NCBI RefSeq assembly: GCF_029931775.1
Contig: NC_079312.1
Span: forward strand, 13,771,821 to 13,835,820
Reading direction: 5' to 3'
Source of the DNA: Euleptes europaea
Taxonomy: Eukaryota > Chordata > Lepidosauria > Squamata > Sphaerodactylidae
Length of the DNA: 64,000 nucleotides
This document shows positions 53,648 to 64,000 of this stretch, one piece after another (position 1 is the first letter of the stretch; each line of letters begins with the position of its first letter). The notes below the pieces were generated by a model. That model saw nothing but the letters and a program-made list of their open reading frames with translations, was not told the DNA's origin and did no database searches. A program made the position numbers and the translations under genes.

Positions 53648-53826
53648 ATGATGGGTAGCCATGTTAGTCTGTCAGCAGTAGAAAAGAGCAAGAGTCCAGG
53701 AGCACCTTAAAGAGCTTATGAGCTTTTGTGATCACGAAAGCTCATACCCTGCTAGAAATTTTGTTGGTCTTACTTTTGGTGTTACTTTTGGTGTTACTAG
53801 ACTCTTGTTCTTTTCTACTGTCGTTA
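53648..53826. repeat. PLE-B copy, rearranged
   Basis: It contains gggtagccatgttagtctgtc, agagtccaggagcaccttaaa, tatgagcttttgtgatcacgaaagctcatac and a short gttacttttggt duplication. The CTGAAGA motif is gone. From 53827 to 54480 no feature is recognised. Confidence 0.6.
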
Positions 53827-54480
53827 GACAAGAAACTGTCGAAAGTATTTTAGAGGATGTGTCTTATGTAACAGCCAGTGAACCTCATATTAAAGCGGGA
53901 TCTTTTCTAAATCCATATTGGATGTGCACTCAGACTTTGCTCTGTGAAGTTTTTGTTCATTATGTAATTATCCTCCCATTCAAGACCCCACTGCCCATGT
54001 TTCTGCTGAGATGGATGTCTGAGAACACTCACCAACCAGAAGGGGTAGGGCATAGAGCAGCAGGGCATACAGAGGAACCACAGGCAGCTCTCTCTCATGG
54101 CGGCTTATACTCCTGCATCAACGATGATTCAATGAAACTTGATCAGAGACACTGTATCGTTAACTGAAATCTAACAGAATCTGATAAGAAGGAAGAAAGC
54201 AAGGCCCGTGGGCTCACGTGCATAAATACTTGGGTCATGGCCTTCTCTACTAGCACCGTACCTGTGAATCTCCCTGTCAACCGAAGCCAGCTAGGCCTTA
54301 TTTCCTCTTGATGTTTCAAAAGTTCCTGAAGTCTTCTCTGTTCTCTTCGGCTTTAATGTTGTTTTCTACTGTTTGCTTAGTAAAATGCAAGTCGTATGTG
54401 TGTATATGGAGGGACTATCAATCACAGAGACCTTGGTCTTGGAAGGACCAGTGCCTTGGAGACAGGGACCCAAACAGAAG

Positions 54481-54765
54481 TGCTGTGGTTAGGAGTGGTG
54501 GACTCTAATCTGGAGAACCGGGTTTGATTCCCCACTCCTCCACATGACTAATCTGGTGAACCGGCTTGGTTTCCCCACTCCTACACATGAAGCCAGCTGG
54601 GTGACCTTGGGCTAGTCACAGTTCTCTCCAAACTCTCTCAGCCCCACCTACCTCACAAGGTGTCTCTTGTTGGGAGCAGAAGGTGACTGTAAGCCTGTTT
54701 GATTCTTCCTTAAGTGGTAGAGAAGGTCAGCATATAAAAACCAACTCTTCTCCTCCTTCTCCAGC
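54481..54765 (+). repeat. tRNA-derived SINE (cttctt-tailed), internal loss
   Basis: It runs gtgctgtggttaggagtggtgg to aaaaaccaactcttctcctcc and lacks part of the first third. From 54766 to 55159 nothing is recognised. Confidence 0.8.
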
Positions 54766-55159
54766 CAGATCCCTTGACTTCTCTGGGGCATCTAATCTTC
54801 CTTACCAGTCGGGAGGGGCCACTTCTGTGGCATGTTGTCTTTTGGAGGGAGAGGCAAGTCTACCCATCGGCATCCAGACTTTGTCCCACCACAACACTGA
54901 CTCTCCAGAGCTGTGATTTTCTTTTCCCTTTGAGGAGGAAATCTCAACAGTACATCTGGAACCAGTGGTTAGGTGTCAGATTAGGGTGGGGGGATACTTG
55001 TGTTCAAATCCTCATGCTGTTATAAAAACAACTTCAGGGCTGGTCAGTCATCATAACCTTTATGCCCCATCTGCTCCTCATTCACTGCAGTCAGTTTGGG
55101 GAAGAACTGGGTTAAAATTTGATAGGGGCAGGAGAAAGTATAGTGGTACGTTGTGAACA

Positions 55160-55372
55160 AATATGAAGCTGCCTTTCTGAGTCAGACCTTTTGGCTCATC
55201 AAAGTCAACCTTGTCTACTCAGACTGGCAGTGTCTCTCCAGGATCTCCGGCAGAGATTCTTTCCCATCACCTCCTGCCTGATCCTGTTAAGTGGAGATGC
55301 CAGGGATTGAACCTGGGACCTTCTGCATACCAAGCAGAGGTTCTGCCACTGAGATGATACTTCCTTTGCTGC
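55160..55372 (-). repeat. tRNA-derived SINE (GGCCGTGGCTCAGTGG family)
   Basis: It runs aatatgaagctgcctttctgag to gcagaggttctgccactgag in minus orientation. From 55373 to 56036 nothing is supported; a poly-C run lies at about 55459-55470. Confidence 0.8.
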
Positions 55373-56036
55373 ACGAACCCATTTGCCTCTCCGTTTTCAG
55401 GCCCTTTGTTTAACTCCTCGAATAAAGCAGGAGCTGGATTTTTCCTTCATCTCTGAAACCCCCCCCCCCCAGTTCTGTCTTTTTTTGGGGGTGGGGGCAC
55501 TGGCTTCTGTATTTCTAAATCTACAGTGATGGTTATGTTGGTCAAGTTGTGGTTTTAATCTCTTTGCTGTGTTTTTGTTAATCACATTGTGGGCTGCTTT
55601 TGAATACCTGTGGAAAGAAAACACAAAAGGAGGCAAGTGATGAAAATGAGTGAGTTTAAACAGCAGAAACCATTTTAATTCTATATGCCTTAACTTTAGT
55701 ATTTCCTCCAAAATGGGACTTGGGGGGGTGAGAGGCTCTCCTCTCGACAGGGCAATCTCTACTGGCCACAGCAGATCTTCAACTCCTGTTTTCCATCTCA
55801 AGCGATAAGAGGGTTGGGGTTCGTCTCCCAAAATATTGGAATTTGGATGGGGTTCCCATTGATCAGCAGTTGATTTCTCTCTGGGAGCTACGTATGGGTG
55901 AGAGCAGTTCAAATGGGGATGAAGAGCCAGGGATGATGGTCTTGGATCCACTGGGGTGCACCGTGAAGGTCACAGGCTGCAGATCAAGAGCCAGGATCCT
56001 TTTGGCTCTTGCCCTTCAACTCCCACCTCTGGATAC

Positions 56037-56085
56037 TTCCAAGGCTAGCCTGATCTCATTGTATCTCGGAAGCTAAGCAACCCAG
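56037..56085 (+). repeat. 5S-derived SINE head
   Basis: ggctagcctgatctcattgtatctcggaagctaagc matches the 5S internal promoter region; no tail follows. Confidence 0.6.
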
Positions 56086-56164
56086 GCAGAGCCTGGCAAC
56101 CGGCTGAACCGTTGGGGACGGATGTGGTTGGGGAAATGGAGTCACCCGGTGTGATGATGTCATT

Positions 56165-56260
56165 TCGGAGGAGAAACCTGGAAGTGATGGCGAGTAGCTC
56201 TAGGAATTGCCACTTTCCATTGATTCCTAGAGCTATCTGCCATCCCTTCTAGGTTTTCCC
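56165..56260. repeat. Foldback repeat
   Basis: The arms gaaacctggaagtgatggc and tagctctaggaat pair with attcctagagcta and gccatcccttctaggtttt. It is probably a small palindromic MITE, similar in style to 20684-20763. Confidence 0.6.
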
Positions 56261-56439
56261 TGGAAGTGACTTTGTGATTCTGGCAATGCTGACTTAAAAA
56301 ATTCCTCCCTTGTTGCTGCTTAGAGTGGCAGTGGGCAATGGGAGCCCGGGGTGGAGATCCCCTGCTCCACTGGGGACTTGGCAGCTCTATGTCAACCCAC
56401 CAGCATCACACCAGCTCACCAGTCCCCGGCCTTTAATTG

Positions 56440-56515
56440 CTGTTCTGTAGTCTGGAGATCAGTTGTAATTCCAGGAGGACTCCAGGCAGCCCCATCTGGA
56501 GGCTGGCAAATTTAT
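56440..56515 (+). mobile_element. AGGGTTGCCA MITE, 3' end only
   Basis: It has tctggagatcagttgtaattcc and catctggaggctggcaa. An old CR1-like tail in minus sense (gtgggcaaccagttcctttgg to ggccattacattctc) follows to 56741. Confidence 0.5.
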
Positions 56516-56746
56516 GTCCAGCATCTCAGTGGGCAACCAGTTCCTTTGGAGGGCCAGCAAGAGGGCAGAGAAGCCAGAGCTTATCCCCCCCATTTAGCCT
56601 CCTAGCACTGGTATTGAGAGGTTGACTTCCTCTGGATATGGAGGTTCCCTTTAGGCAACAAGCCACTGATGGACACCTCCTTCATGAGTGTGTCTAGTCC
56701 CCTTTTAAAGCCACCTGTGCTCCTGGCCATTACATTCTCTTCCAAT

Positions 56747-57185
56747 TGTGAGGGTCTCTGTCTTTGTGTCTCTGCTTTCCATCACCTGCTGTATTATCAG
56801 TGAACTCGTAAAAGCAGTTCACACCTTCTGGTCTCAGGCGCCAGGCCTGATGGCCCATGTATCTTCCCCCCCCCCGCTGTTCTTCCTGCCAGTACTCCCT
56901 CAGGCCGATGCGGCCTTGGAAGTGTGATAGCCGCCCAGACTTCCTGGGATCTGTCTGATGTTTTGTATTATGCCAAGCTTGTAACTTCCCATAACAATAA
57001 GTGTGAACCCCAGTGCCCCAGTGCCCTGGAGTCAATATATTCTGTAAACCCGTATAGCCCCTCACTTGCAACTTTCTACCTGTGCCTGTCTCATCTCCTG
57101 AAGGCTTCAATAAATCTATTGTTTCTGTATCAACGTCTGAGCAACTGATTTGGAGAAGCAAACTCAGAGAGGGGGATCTCTCACA
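56747..57185 (+). mobile_element. T3 left LTR
   Basis: TGTGAGGGTCTC to GATCTCTCACA. A ttaagttgcaagtc primer-site-like stretch follows directly. An AATAAA lies near 57110. Confidence 0.93.
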
Positions 57186-57237
57186 TTAAGTTGCAAGTCC
57201 TTGCCTCTCGGACTGCAGCTGTACCGCTTTGGACAGA

Positions 57238-58659
57238 ATGTCAGCCGACGAGGACACCACCCCTAACCCCGATGCCCCCAAGGAACCGGACGAGCCGGAG
57301 AAGCCGGACCCGAAGGAGGAGGGAGCCAAGCCAAAGAAACCGAAGGGTCGCGCCCCCGACCAAGATCGGGACGGACGTCCCCGGGGGCTTACTTATTGGC
57401 TGGACTCTCCCAAGGGCTGGTCGCTCTCGCGGACTGCGGCGAAGGATCGCCGGTTGGCCTTCCCCAGCACGGGACTCGAAGGGGACCCGGCCCGCAAAGA
57501 GGCCCTCATGGAGGAAGAACGAAAGCAGTGGCAGGAAGACCGCCGGGCTATGCAGGAGCAGATGGAGATCATGCAACGCGTAATGGGTGAGATGGCCACG
57601 ACCCTAGATGCGCTGAAGTTGCAACCTCCAGCCGGTGCTCCCCCAGACGGGGCGCCGGTAGTTCCGCCCGCAACCCCGGCCCCCCCGGCCCGTCGGGACC
57701 TGAAAGTCACGTATGACGGGTCGGGAGACCAGTTGACCTTTTTTATGGTCCAAGTAGACATTTTTATGCGGGAACAAGGCCGAACCTTCGTTTCTGAGGA
57801 GTCCCGGGTGCAGTACGTGGCTTCCTTACTGCAAGGGGAGGCGGCTGCCTGGATGGTGTTGCAGTATGAACTCCGCTCGCCGGTGCTGCGAACCCTGGAC
57901 GAGTTCATGGTAGCACTCCGAAACCGTTTTGAGGACCCGACTCTAGGTGAGCGGGCTAAAGCCTCCCTGATGCAACTGCGCCAAGGGACTAAGTCGGTGG
58001 CGCAGTATGCAAGTGAGTTCCAGTCACTGGCTAGCCGAATTCTGGACTGGAGTGAGGCTACCTTGGTACAATGTTTCAGGGAGGGTCTCAACCCAGACCT
58101 CCAACATTGGGCCTTCATGCAAGGGAACCCCCCGGATGTGGAAGGTTGGGTTCGCCATGCTGCTGACATCGAGAATCGCAAACAACTCCTGAACTTGTCC
58201 AAGCAACGGATTGGGCGAGACCCCAGGCCCCGGGGTGACCGTGGCCGGGAACTCCGGCAAGGGGGTGGCGGGGTCCTCTCGGCCGCGGAACGCCGCAAGC
58301 GGTTCGAGGCCGGCGTCTGCCTGATCTGCGGGGGAAAGGGTCACTTTGCATCGCAATGCCCCTCTCGCTCAGGCCGTCCGACCCCTCCCCGCCAAACCCA
58401 GGCCGAGCCGACGAAACCGGCCGCCGACAGCCAGCCTCGCCGCAGAAGTGGACCACTGAGCCGGCGCTCCGGCGCACCCTCCGCTCTCCACGCACGTCCC
58501 CAGGATGGGGCATCCGACTCTACGGTCCCATCGGGGTCCCGGATTACAAATACCGTCTTTGATTCGGACGGCTCCCCGGAGGCCACTACCCCGTCCCCCT
58601 CTTCCAGCGAGGAGGAAGAGTGGGAACAGCCGGCAAAAAACGCCGTCGGTCTGCTGTAG
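57238..58659 (+). mobile_element. T3 gag
   Basis: An ATG at 57238 opens 473 codons. The acidic/basic N-terminus is followed by a coiled-coil-like segment, a proline-rich spacer, the Ty3/Gypsy capsid block (FFMVQVDIFMREQ, FEDPTLGERAK) and a zinc knuckle at about residue 360 (CLICGGKGHFASQC). It is the structural protein of the particle in this family. Confidence 0.9.
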
Positions 58660-61600
58660 AGGGGGCTCCGCAGCAGACCGTCCCTATCGTTGTGCAAGGA
58701 GCTCCACCGATGGTAAGCGCCCAAGAGGACAATGTATTTGTGCGTGTCCATCTGTCCCTACCCAAAGGGGGTCCCCCGTTAGAGGTCCCCGCGTTGGTCG
58801 ACTCGGGGTGTGCCCGCACCATGATAAATGAGGAAACTGCCAAGAAGTTGGGTGTCCGGCGCAAGCGGCTTCCGGGACCTCTCCGTTTTTCCCAAATGGA
58901 CGGGAGTGACTTTAAACGGGGCCCGGTGACCCACAGAACTGCAGCCGTGATTATGTCCGTGGGGGAACATTGGGAACGGTTGTATTTCACTATCGCCCCT
59001 ATTGTAACCCCTGTGGTGTTAGGGATGAACTGGTTAAGGGGGCACAATCCCTCCATTGATTGGGTTAAACGGGTGCTTTCCTTCCCCGAAAACCCCTGTG
59101 GGTTGCATGACAAGGAACGGGTACTCAGGACTCCAGCCGCCGCACTGGTAGGGTCCCCCGCCCCAGTCTCTCCTCAATTACCCTCTGAGTACTCGCAATT
59201 TACTGATGTTTTTGATGTTAGAGAGTGCGACGAACTGCCTCCCCACAGAGAAACGGACTGTGCCATCGAGATTGTAGGGGAAGGCAAACTGTCTAAGGGA
59301 AAGGTTTACCCCATGAGCCCTAGTGAAAAGACAGTGTTGCGAGACTATCTGGATGTCAATCTGGCGAGGGGTTTCATACGCCCCTCCAAGGCTCCTTATT
59401 CAGCCCCAGCTTTCTTTGTAAAGAAAAAGACGGGAGATTTAAGACTGTGTATTGACTTTCGCAGACTGAACGCAGTCACCCAGTCTAATGCTTACCCCCT
59501 CCCTCTTATTCCTGACCTTCTAGCACAATTAAAGGAGGGCCGAATCTTCACCAAACTGGACTTGGTAGAAGCCTACCACCGCATTCGCATCAAAGAAGGA
59601 GACGAACCCAAAACGGCCTTTTCCAGTTGTTTTGGGATGTTTGAGTACCTAGTCATGCCGTTCGGACTTTCGGGGGCTCCGAGTGTCTTTATGCAATTAA
59701 TTAATGAGGTTTTGCATGATTTGCTGTTTCGGGGGGTGGTGGTATTTCTCGATGACATCCTTATTTACTCTGAAACCATGGAAGACCATGTGCGCCTAGT
59801 GCGAGAGGTGCTCCAGCGGCTGCGGGAGCACAAACTGTATGCTAAGGTGTCCAAATGTGAATTCCACCAACCCTCCATTACATTTCTGGGGTATGTGATC
59901 TCCCACCAAGGGTTGGAAATGGACCCCGCCAAGGTCCAGGCAGTGCGGGACTGGGAACCCCCCACTACCCGCCGCCAACTTCAGCAGTTTTTGGGGTTTG
60001 CCAATTTTTACCGGAACTTCATTCCTAACTTTGCCCAAGTTGCGCTTCCCCTCACTGCCCTGTTGCGTACCAAGGACAAGGGGGCTAGCGCCGCGCTTCC
60101 CTCAGCCCGTTTGCAATGGTCCCCCCAGTGCCAGCTAGCTTTTGAACGTTTGAAGCTACTTTTTTCATCCGAACCCGTTTTGGCTCACCCAGATTGCACC
60201 AAGCCTTTTGTGGTGCAAGTGGATGCCTCGGATGTAGCCATGGGCGGGGCCCTATTGCAAAGGGATGAGGGGGGACGGTTGAGACCATGCGCCTACTTCT
60301 CCAAGAAGTTTTCCCAGTCTGAAATCAACTGGGCCATTTGGGAGAAGGAGGCAGCAGCGGTCAAACATGCCCTTACCATATGGCGACACTTCTTGGAAGG
60401 GGCCGAACTGCCATTCGAAGTGTGTACCGATCACAAGAATCTTGAGGCCCTCAAGGGGGCTAGAAAACTCAATGCCAAACAGGTTCGGTGGGCCCAATTT
60501 TTCGCTAAGTTCCGGTTCACTCTCAGACATGTCCCTGGCAAAGAAAATGCCCTAGCCGACGCTTTGTCACGACTTCCCCAGTATCGCAACGATTTCGATC
60601 GCCCAGTCGACTCCCTGTTCACTCCCGAGCAGCGAGGGGAAGTTCCTAGCTTAGCCGTCACCACCCGGTCCCAAGCCCGACCACCGGAGACCCCCCCTAC
60701 ACTCAAAGGCATCCCGGAAGCCTTCCAACAGCGACTCCGGGACGCCTCCTTGCAGGAGGAGGAGCATCATCTCCTCCCCACTGGTCTGGAACGTACCAAC
60801 ACTTGGTGGGTGCAAGGGGGGAAACTGTACGTCCCCTCCTCTCTTCGCAAGGAAGTATTGGGACTTGTACATGGTGCCAGGCTAGCGGGTCATTTTGGTT
60901 TCATAAAAACGCTTCACCTGGTTCGAAGACAATTCTGGTGGCCCGGTATGAGATCTGATGTAGAGTTGTATGTGCGCAGCTGCCCCACCTGCGCCACAGC
61001 CAAGAAACGGATGGGAAAACCCCCAGGGCTTCTCAAACCGCTTGAGAGCCCCTCCCGTCCCTGGGAAGTCATCGCCATGGATTTTATCACCGACCTACCT
61101 CCGAGTCGGGGAAAAACGGTTCTTTGGGTTATCACAGACCTCTTTTCCAAACAGGTTCACTTCGTTCCATGTGCAGGCCTTCCTTCAGCCCAGGGCTTAG
61201 CTAAACTGTTCATCACACACGTCCTCAGGCTACACTCGATCCCGAGGAAGGTCCTCTCCGACCGGGGGGTCCAGTTTGTTGCCAAATTCTGGCGGGCCTT
61301 CCTAAAGTTAATGGGAGTGGAAGAGCAGGGCCTTTCTTCCGCCTATCACCCCCAAACGGATGGTCAAACAGAACGAGTAAATGCGGTGGTAGAATGTTAT
61401 TTGCGTTGCTATGTAAATTTCCACCAGGACGACTGGGTCGACCTGCTGCCATTTGCCGAATATGCGTATAACAATGCACCTCATTCCTCTACCGGCTTTA
61501 GTCCCTTCCAAGTTATATACGGGACGGATTTCGGCCCTTTCGGTTCTGCCCCCGTCTCGCCAGAGCTCCAGTCTACCCCTGACCTTCAGGAGTGGATTCA

Positions 61601-62162
61601 GGTGGTTAAATCCACCTGGCCATGGTTGCTCAAAAATCTGGAAAGGGCAAAAAGCAAGTACAAGGAACAAGCAGACAAACACCGGTCTCCGGGATGGGAA
61701 CTCAAGGTGGGGGAGCAAGTCTATCTGTCCACCAAAAACCTCCGCTCTCTTCGCCCCTGCAAAAAACTGAGCGACCGTTATGTGGGACCTTTCCCCATTA
61801 CCAGAGTAATCAACGAGGTTACTGTGGAACTGGACCTCCCAAAAACTCTGAAAGGAGTCCATCCAGTCTTTCATATAAGCCTCCTCAAACCCTATGTGGC
61901 AGCCCCCCAGTTCCACCCCCCTCCCGCACACGAGATTCCTACCGTAGTAGGAGGGGACACCCATTTGGAAATATCCAAGGTTTTAGACTCCAAATGGAAG
62001 AAAGGGAAACTGTTTTACTTTGTTCGCTGGAAAAACCTTGGCTCCGCTCATGACGAATGGGTGGCCGCACCCCACATGGCGGCTCCTCGCTTAGTCCGGG
62101 AATTCCACCTTGCTTATCCCGATAAGCCTCGTCCTCTCGGGGACCCCGGGGGGGGGCCTTAA
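58620..62162 (+). mobile_element. T3 pol: protease, RT, RNase H, integrase, chromodomain
   Basis: This long frame overlaps the end of gag by 40 bases and lies in the -1 frame relative to it, as expected for -1 frameshifting used by this family. In order: protease (LVDSGCARTM), RT (LDLVEAYHR, FLDDILIYS), RNase H (VQVDASDVAMGG), integrase (HFGFIKTLH, SCPTCATAKK, MDFITDLP, YHPQTDGQTERVN), and a C-terminal chromodomain (EISKVLDSKWKKG, FVRWKNLG). Confidence 0.92.
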
Positions 62163-62173
62163 GGGGGGCAGAA

Positions 62174-62613
62174 TGTGAGGGTCTCTGTCTTTGTGTCTCT
62201 GCTTTCCATCACCTGCTGTATTATCAGTGAACTCGTAAAAGCAGTTCACACCTTCTGGTCTCAGGCGCCAGGCCTGATGGCCCATGTATCTTCCCCCCCC
62301 CCCGCTGTTCTTCCTGCCAGTACTCCCTCAGGCCGATGCGGCCTTGGAAGTGTGATAGCCGCCCAGACTTCCTGGGATCTGTCTGATGTTTTGTATTATG
62401 CCAAGCTTGTAACTTCCCATAACAATAAGTGTGAACCCCAGTGCCCCAGTGCCCTGGAGTCAATATATTCTGTAAACCCGTATAGCCCCTCACTTGCAAC
62501 TTTCTACCTGTGCCTGTCTCATCTCCTGAAGGCTTCAATAAATCTATTGTTTCTGTATCAACGTCTGAGCAACTGATTTGGAGAAGCAAACTCAGAGAGG
62601 GGGATCTCTCACA
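62174..62613 (+). mobile_element. T3 right LTR
   Basis: It is preceded by a purine tract (aaggggggcagaa). It matches the left LTR apart from one extra C in the poly-C run. From 62619 to 63346 no gene is seen; 62990-63275 is AT-rich and ends in an A-rich run, perhaps an unassigned LINE tail. Confidence 0.93.
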
Positions 62614-63346
62614 CCAATGTCCTGAGGAATGAGAGACCAGCTGCCCATGGGAATAGCTTATAGAATCATAGGCCATTTTTGCATAGTAATTAGCAGTGTG
62701 TTCCAGGCTGAATTGCCCTGCATATTTTTTTGAATTTGCACACTGAACTGTCATTCTGGAAGTGACTGCGAAGCCAGCGCATACCTGCTTCGCATTACTA
62801 AAGAGCCCATTTAACGTGACCTTTGGTGTTGGCCGCAAAGAATCCCCCTCAAGGACCCATGCAAAACAACAGAGGCACGTTAGCTATGCATATGCTAATG
62901 GCTATGCAAACAGGAACAAAGGAGCAAACGAGTGGGTGGTGGTGGAATTTCTCCTTTTGTGTCAAGACCGTGAATAGGCATGGGAAATGTTAAAGGCCAT
63001 GATTTAATCTAATTCAACTGATCAATGTTGAAAGGATGAAGTATTCAATAATTAAAGTATATGTAGTTTATAGAAATGATATAATGAATTAGAAAACATA
63101 CAGAGGGGATTATATAGATAATAATTTGATAGAGGAGGGGAGAGGGGAAGTCAGAAAAGTCAATACTGATTAGGCTGATTAGTTTGAAATTGTTTTATTT
63201 TATGTAACTCTGAAGATGACAATATTGAAATTAAATGACTTAATAAGAAAATTAAAAATTTTTTTTAAAAAAAGACTGAATAGGCATTTTCAAAGTCACA
63301 TTTTAAAAAAGAGCTTGGAGCGAGCATCAAAATTGACCGTGCAAAA

Positions 63347-63660
63347 GTGGCCATAGAGTTGGAAGGGGCCATCGAGGCCATCTAGTCCAACCCCCTGCTC
63401 AAAGCAGGATCGGCCTAGAGCATCCCCGACGAGTGTTTGTCCAGCCGCTGCTTAAAGACTGCCAGCGAGGGGGGAGCTCACCACCTCCCTGGGTAGCCGA
63501 TTCCCCTGCTGAGCAACTCTTACTGCAAAAACTTTCTAATGTCCAGCCGGTAGCTTTCCTCCCCGCAGTTTAAACCCACTATTGCAAACTATTGCAAACC
63601 CTACCCTCTGCTGCCGACAGGAGCAGCTCCCTGCCCTCCTCTAAGTGACAGCCCTTCAAA
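63347..63660 (-). repeat. CR1 LINE 3' end
   Basis: The plus strand shows catagagttggaaggggccatc, gtccaaccccctgctcaaagc, ccagccgctgcttaaagactgcc and ctaatgtccagccggtagc, a CR1 tail in minus orientation. Confidence 0.85.
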
Positions 63661-64000
63661 TGCTTGTGTGTGTGTTAAGTGCCGTCAAGTCGCTTCCGAC
63701 TCATGGCGACCCTATGAATGAAAGTCCTCCCAAATGTCCTATCTTTGACAGCCTTGCTCGGATCTTGCAAACTGAAGGCTGGGGCTTCCTTTATTAAGTC
63801 AATCCATTTTTTGTTGGGGCTTCCTCTTTTCCTGCTGCCCTCCACTTTTCCTAGCACGACTGTCTTTTCCAGTGACCCTTGTCGTCTCATGACGTGACCA
63901 AAATACGACAGCCTCAGTTTAGTCATTTTAGCTTCTTGGGTCAGTTCAGGCTTGATTTGATCTAGAACCCACTGATTTGTTTTTTTGGCAGTCCACGGAG
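63661..64000 (-). repeat. RTE/BovB-like LINE ORF2 C-terminus and tail
   Basis: The minus-strand frame encodes MTKLRLSYFGHVMRRQGSLE, GKVEGSRKRGSPNKKWIDLI and FIHRVAMSRKRLDGT, which follow the C-terminal pattern of RTE/BovB proteins. The end carries agtcgcttccgactcatggcg and a short (tg)n. An L2-type LINE is the alternative. It runs off the window. Confidence 0.7.

Larger units (their letters stand above)
56747..62613 (+). mobile_element. Ty3/Gypsy chromovirus T3, looks whole
   Basis: This is an LTR retroelement with LTRs at 56747-57185 and 62174-62613, gag at 57238-58659 and pol at 58620-62162. CCAAT flanks it on both sides (56742-56746 and 62614-62618), a 5-bp target duplication. The two LTRs read the same apart from one base in a poly-C run, so insertion was very recent. 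It appears whole, with no obvious break. It belongs with chromoviruses (Sushi-like) because pol ends in a chromodomain. It sits in old repeat sequence away from the zinc-finger exons. Confidence 0.93.

Noticed and set aside
55397-55951. A 184-codon minus-strand frame and a possible exon after tccgttttcag at 55400
   Set aside because: The frame crosses a poly-C run and AT-rich noncoding sequence. The exon candidate has no convincing donor and no match to ZNF spacer exons.

Overview
The window looks like the genome of a squamate reptile, probably a lizard. A gecko is possible, but that is only an impression from the SINE families. Markers are a Sauria-type SINE (3342-3622), 5S-rRNA-derived SINEs, several tRNA-derived SINEs, CR1 LINE tails, Penelope-like elements, AGGGTTGCCA-ended MITEs, hAT elements and Ty3/Gypsy chromoviruses. 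No bacterial-type operon, CRISPR array or real tRNA/rRNA gene was seen.

The host content is a same-strand (+) cluster of four C2H2 zinc-finger genes. Gene A (about 653-12495, 5' end outside the window) has a linker exon, a KRAB A-box exon and a 6-finger exon. Gene B (17984-22437) is SCAN, then a strongly diverged KRAB-like exon, then 6 fingers; its three exons join in frame to about 550 aa. Gene C (26410-36516) has a first coding exon, KRAB, four small exons that begin and end in phase 1, and an 18-finger exon; the parts join in frame to about 813 aa. Gene D (about 43558-51712) is a segmental paralogue of C with KRAB, small exons and 15 fingers. Such proteins normally bind DNA through their fingers and recruit TRIM28-type corepressors through KRAB, often to silence transposable elements; that role is family knowledge, not something visible here.

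The space between exons is dense with nested repeats. Three Ty3/Gypsy chromovirus copies are present. One sits in the last intron of gene A, with its two halves in opposite orientation (5145-11681). One is a partial copy inside a 5S SINE (38341-40762). One looks whole, with near-identical LTRs and a 5-bp target duplication (56747-62613). Two solo LTRs have clean 5-bp duplications; one of them begins six bases after the gene B stop codon.

Layout: 1-12.7 kb gene A with the first chromovirus; 12.7-17.9 kb spacer with a Penelope-like element; 18-23 kb gene B and solo LTR; 23-26.2 kb nested MITE/CR1/Penelope-type repeats; 26.2-36.7 kb gene C; 36.7-43.5 kb repeats and the partial chromovirus; 43.5-52.2 kb gene D; 52.2-56.7 kb old repeats; 56.7-62.6 kb whole chromovirus; 62.6-64 kb CR1 and RTE-like tails.

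Points most worth checking: the diverged KRAB-like exon of gene B, the whole-block finger and exon duplications in C and D, matching ZNF143-type promoter motifs in front of C and D, and hammerhead-ribozyme-like cores repeated through two Penelope-type families.
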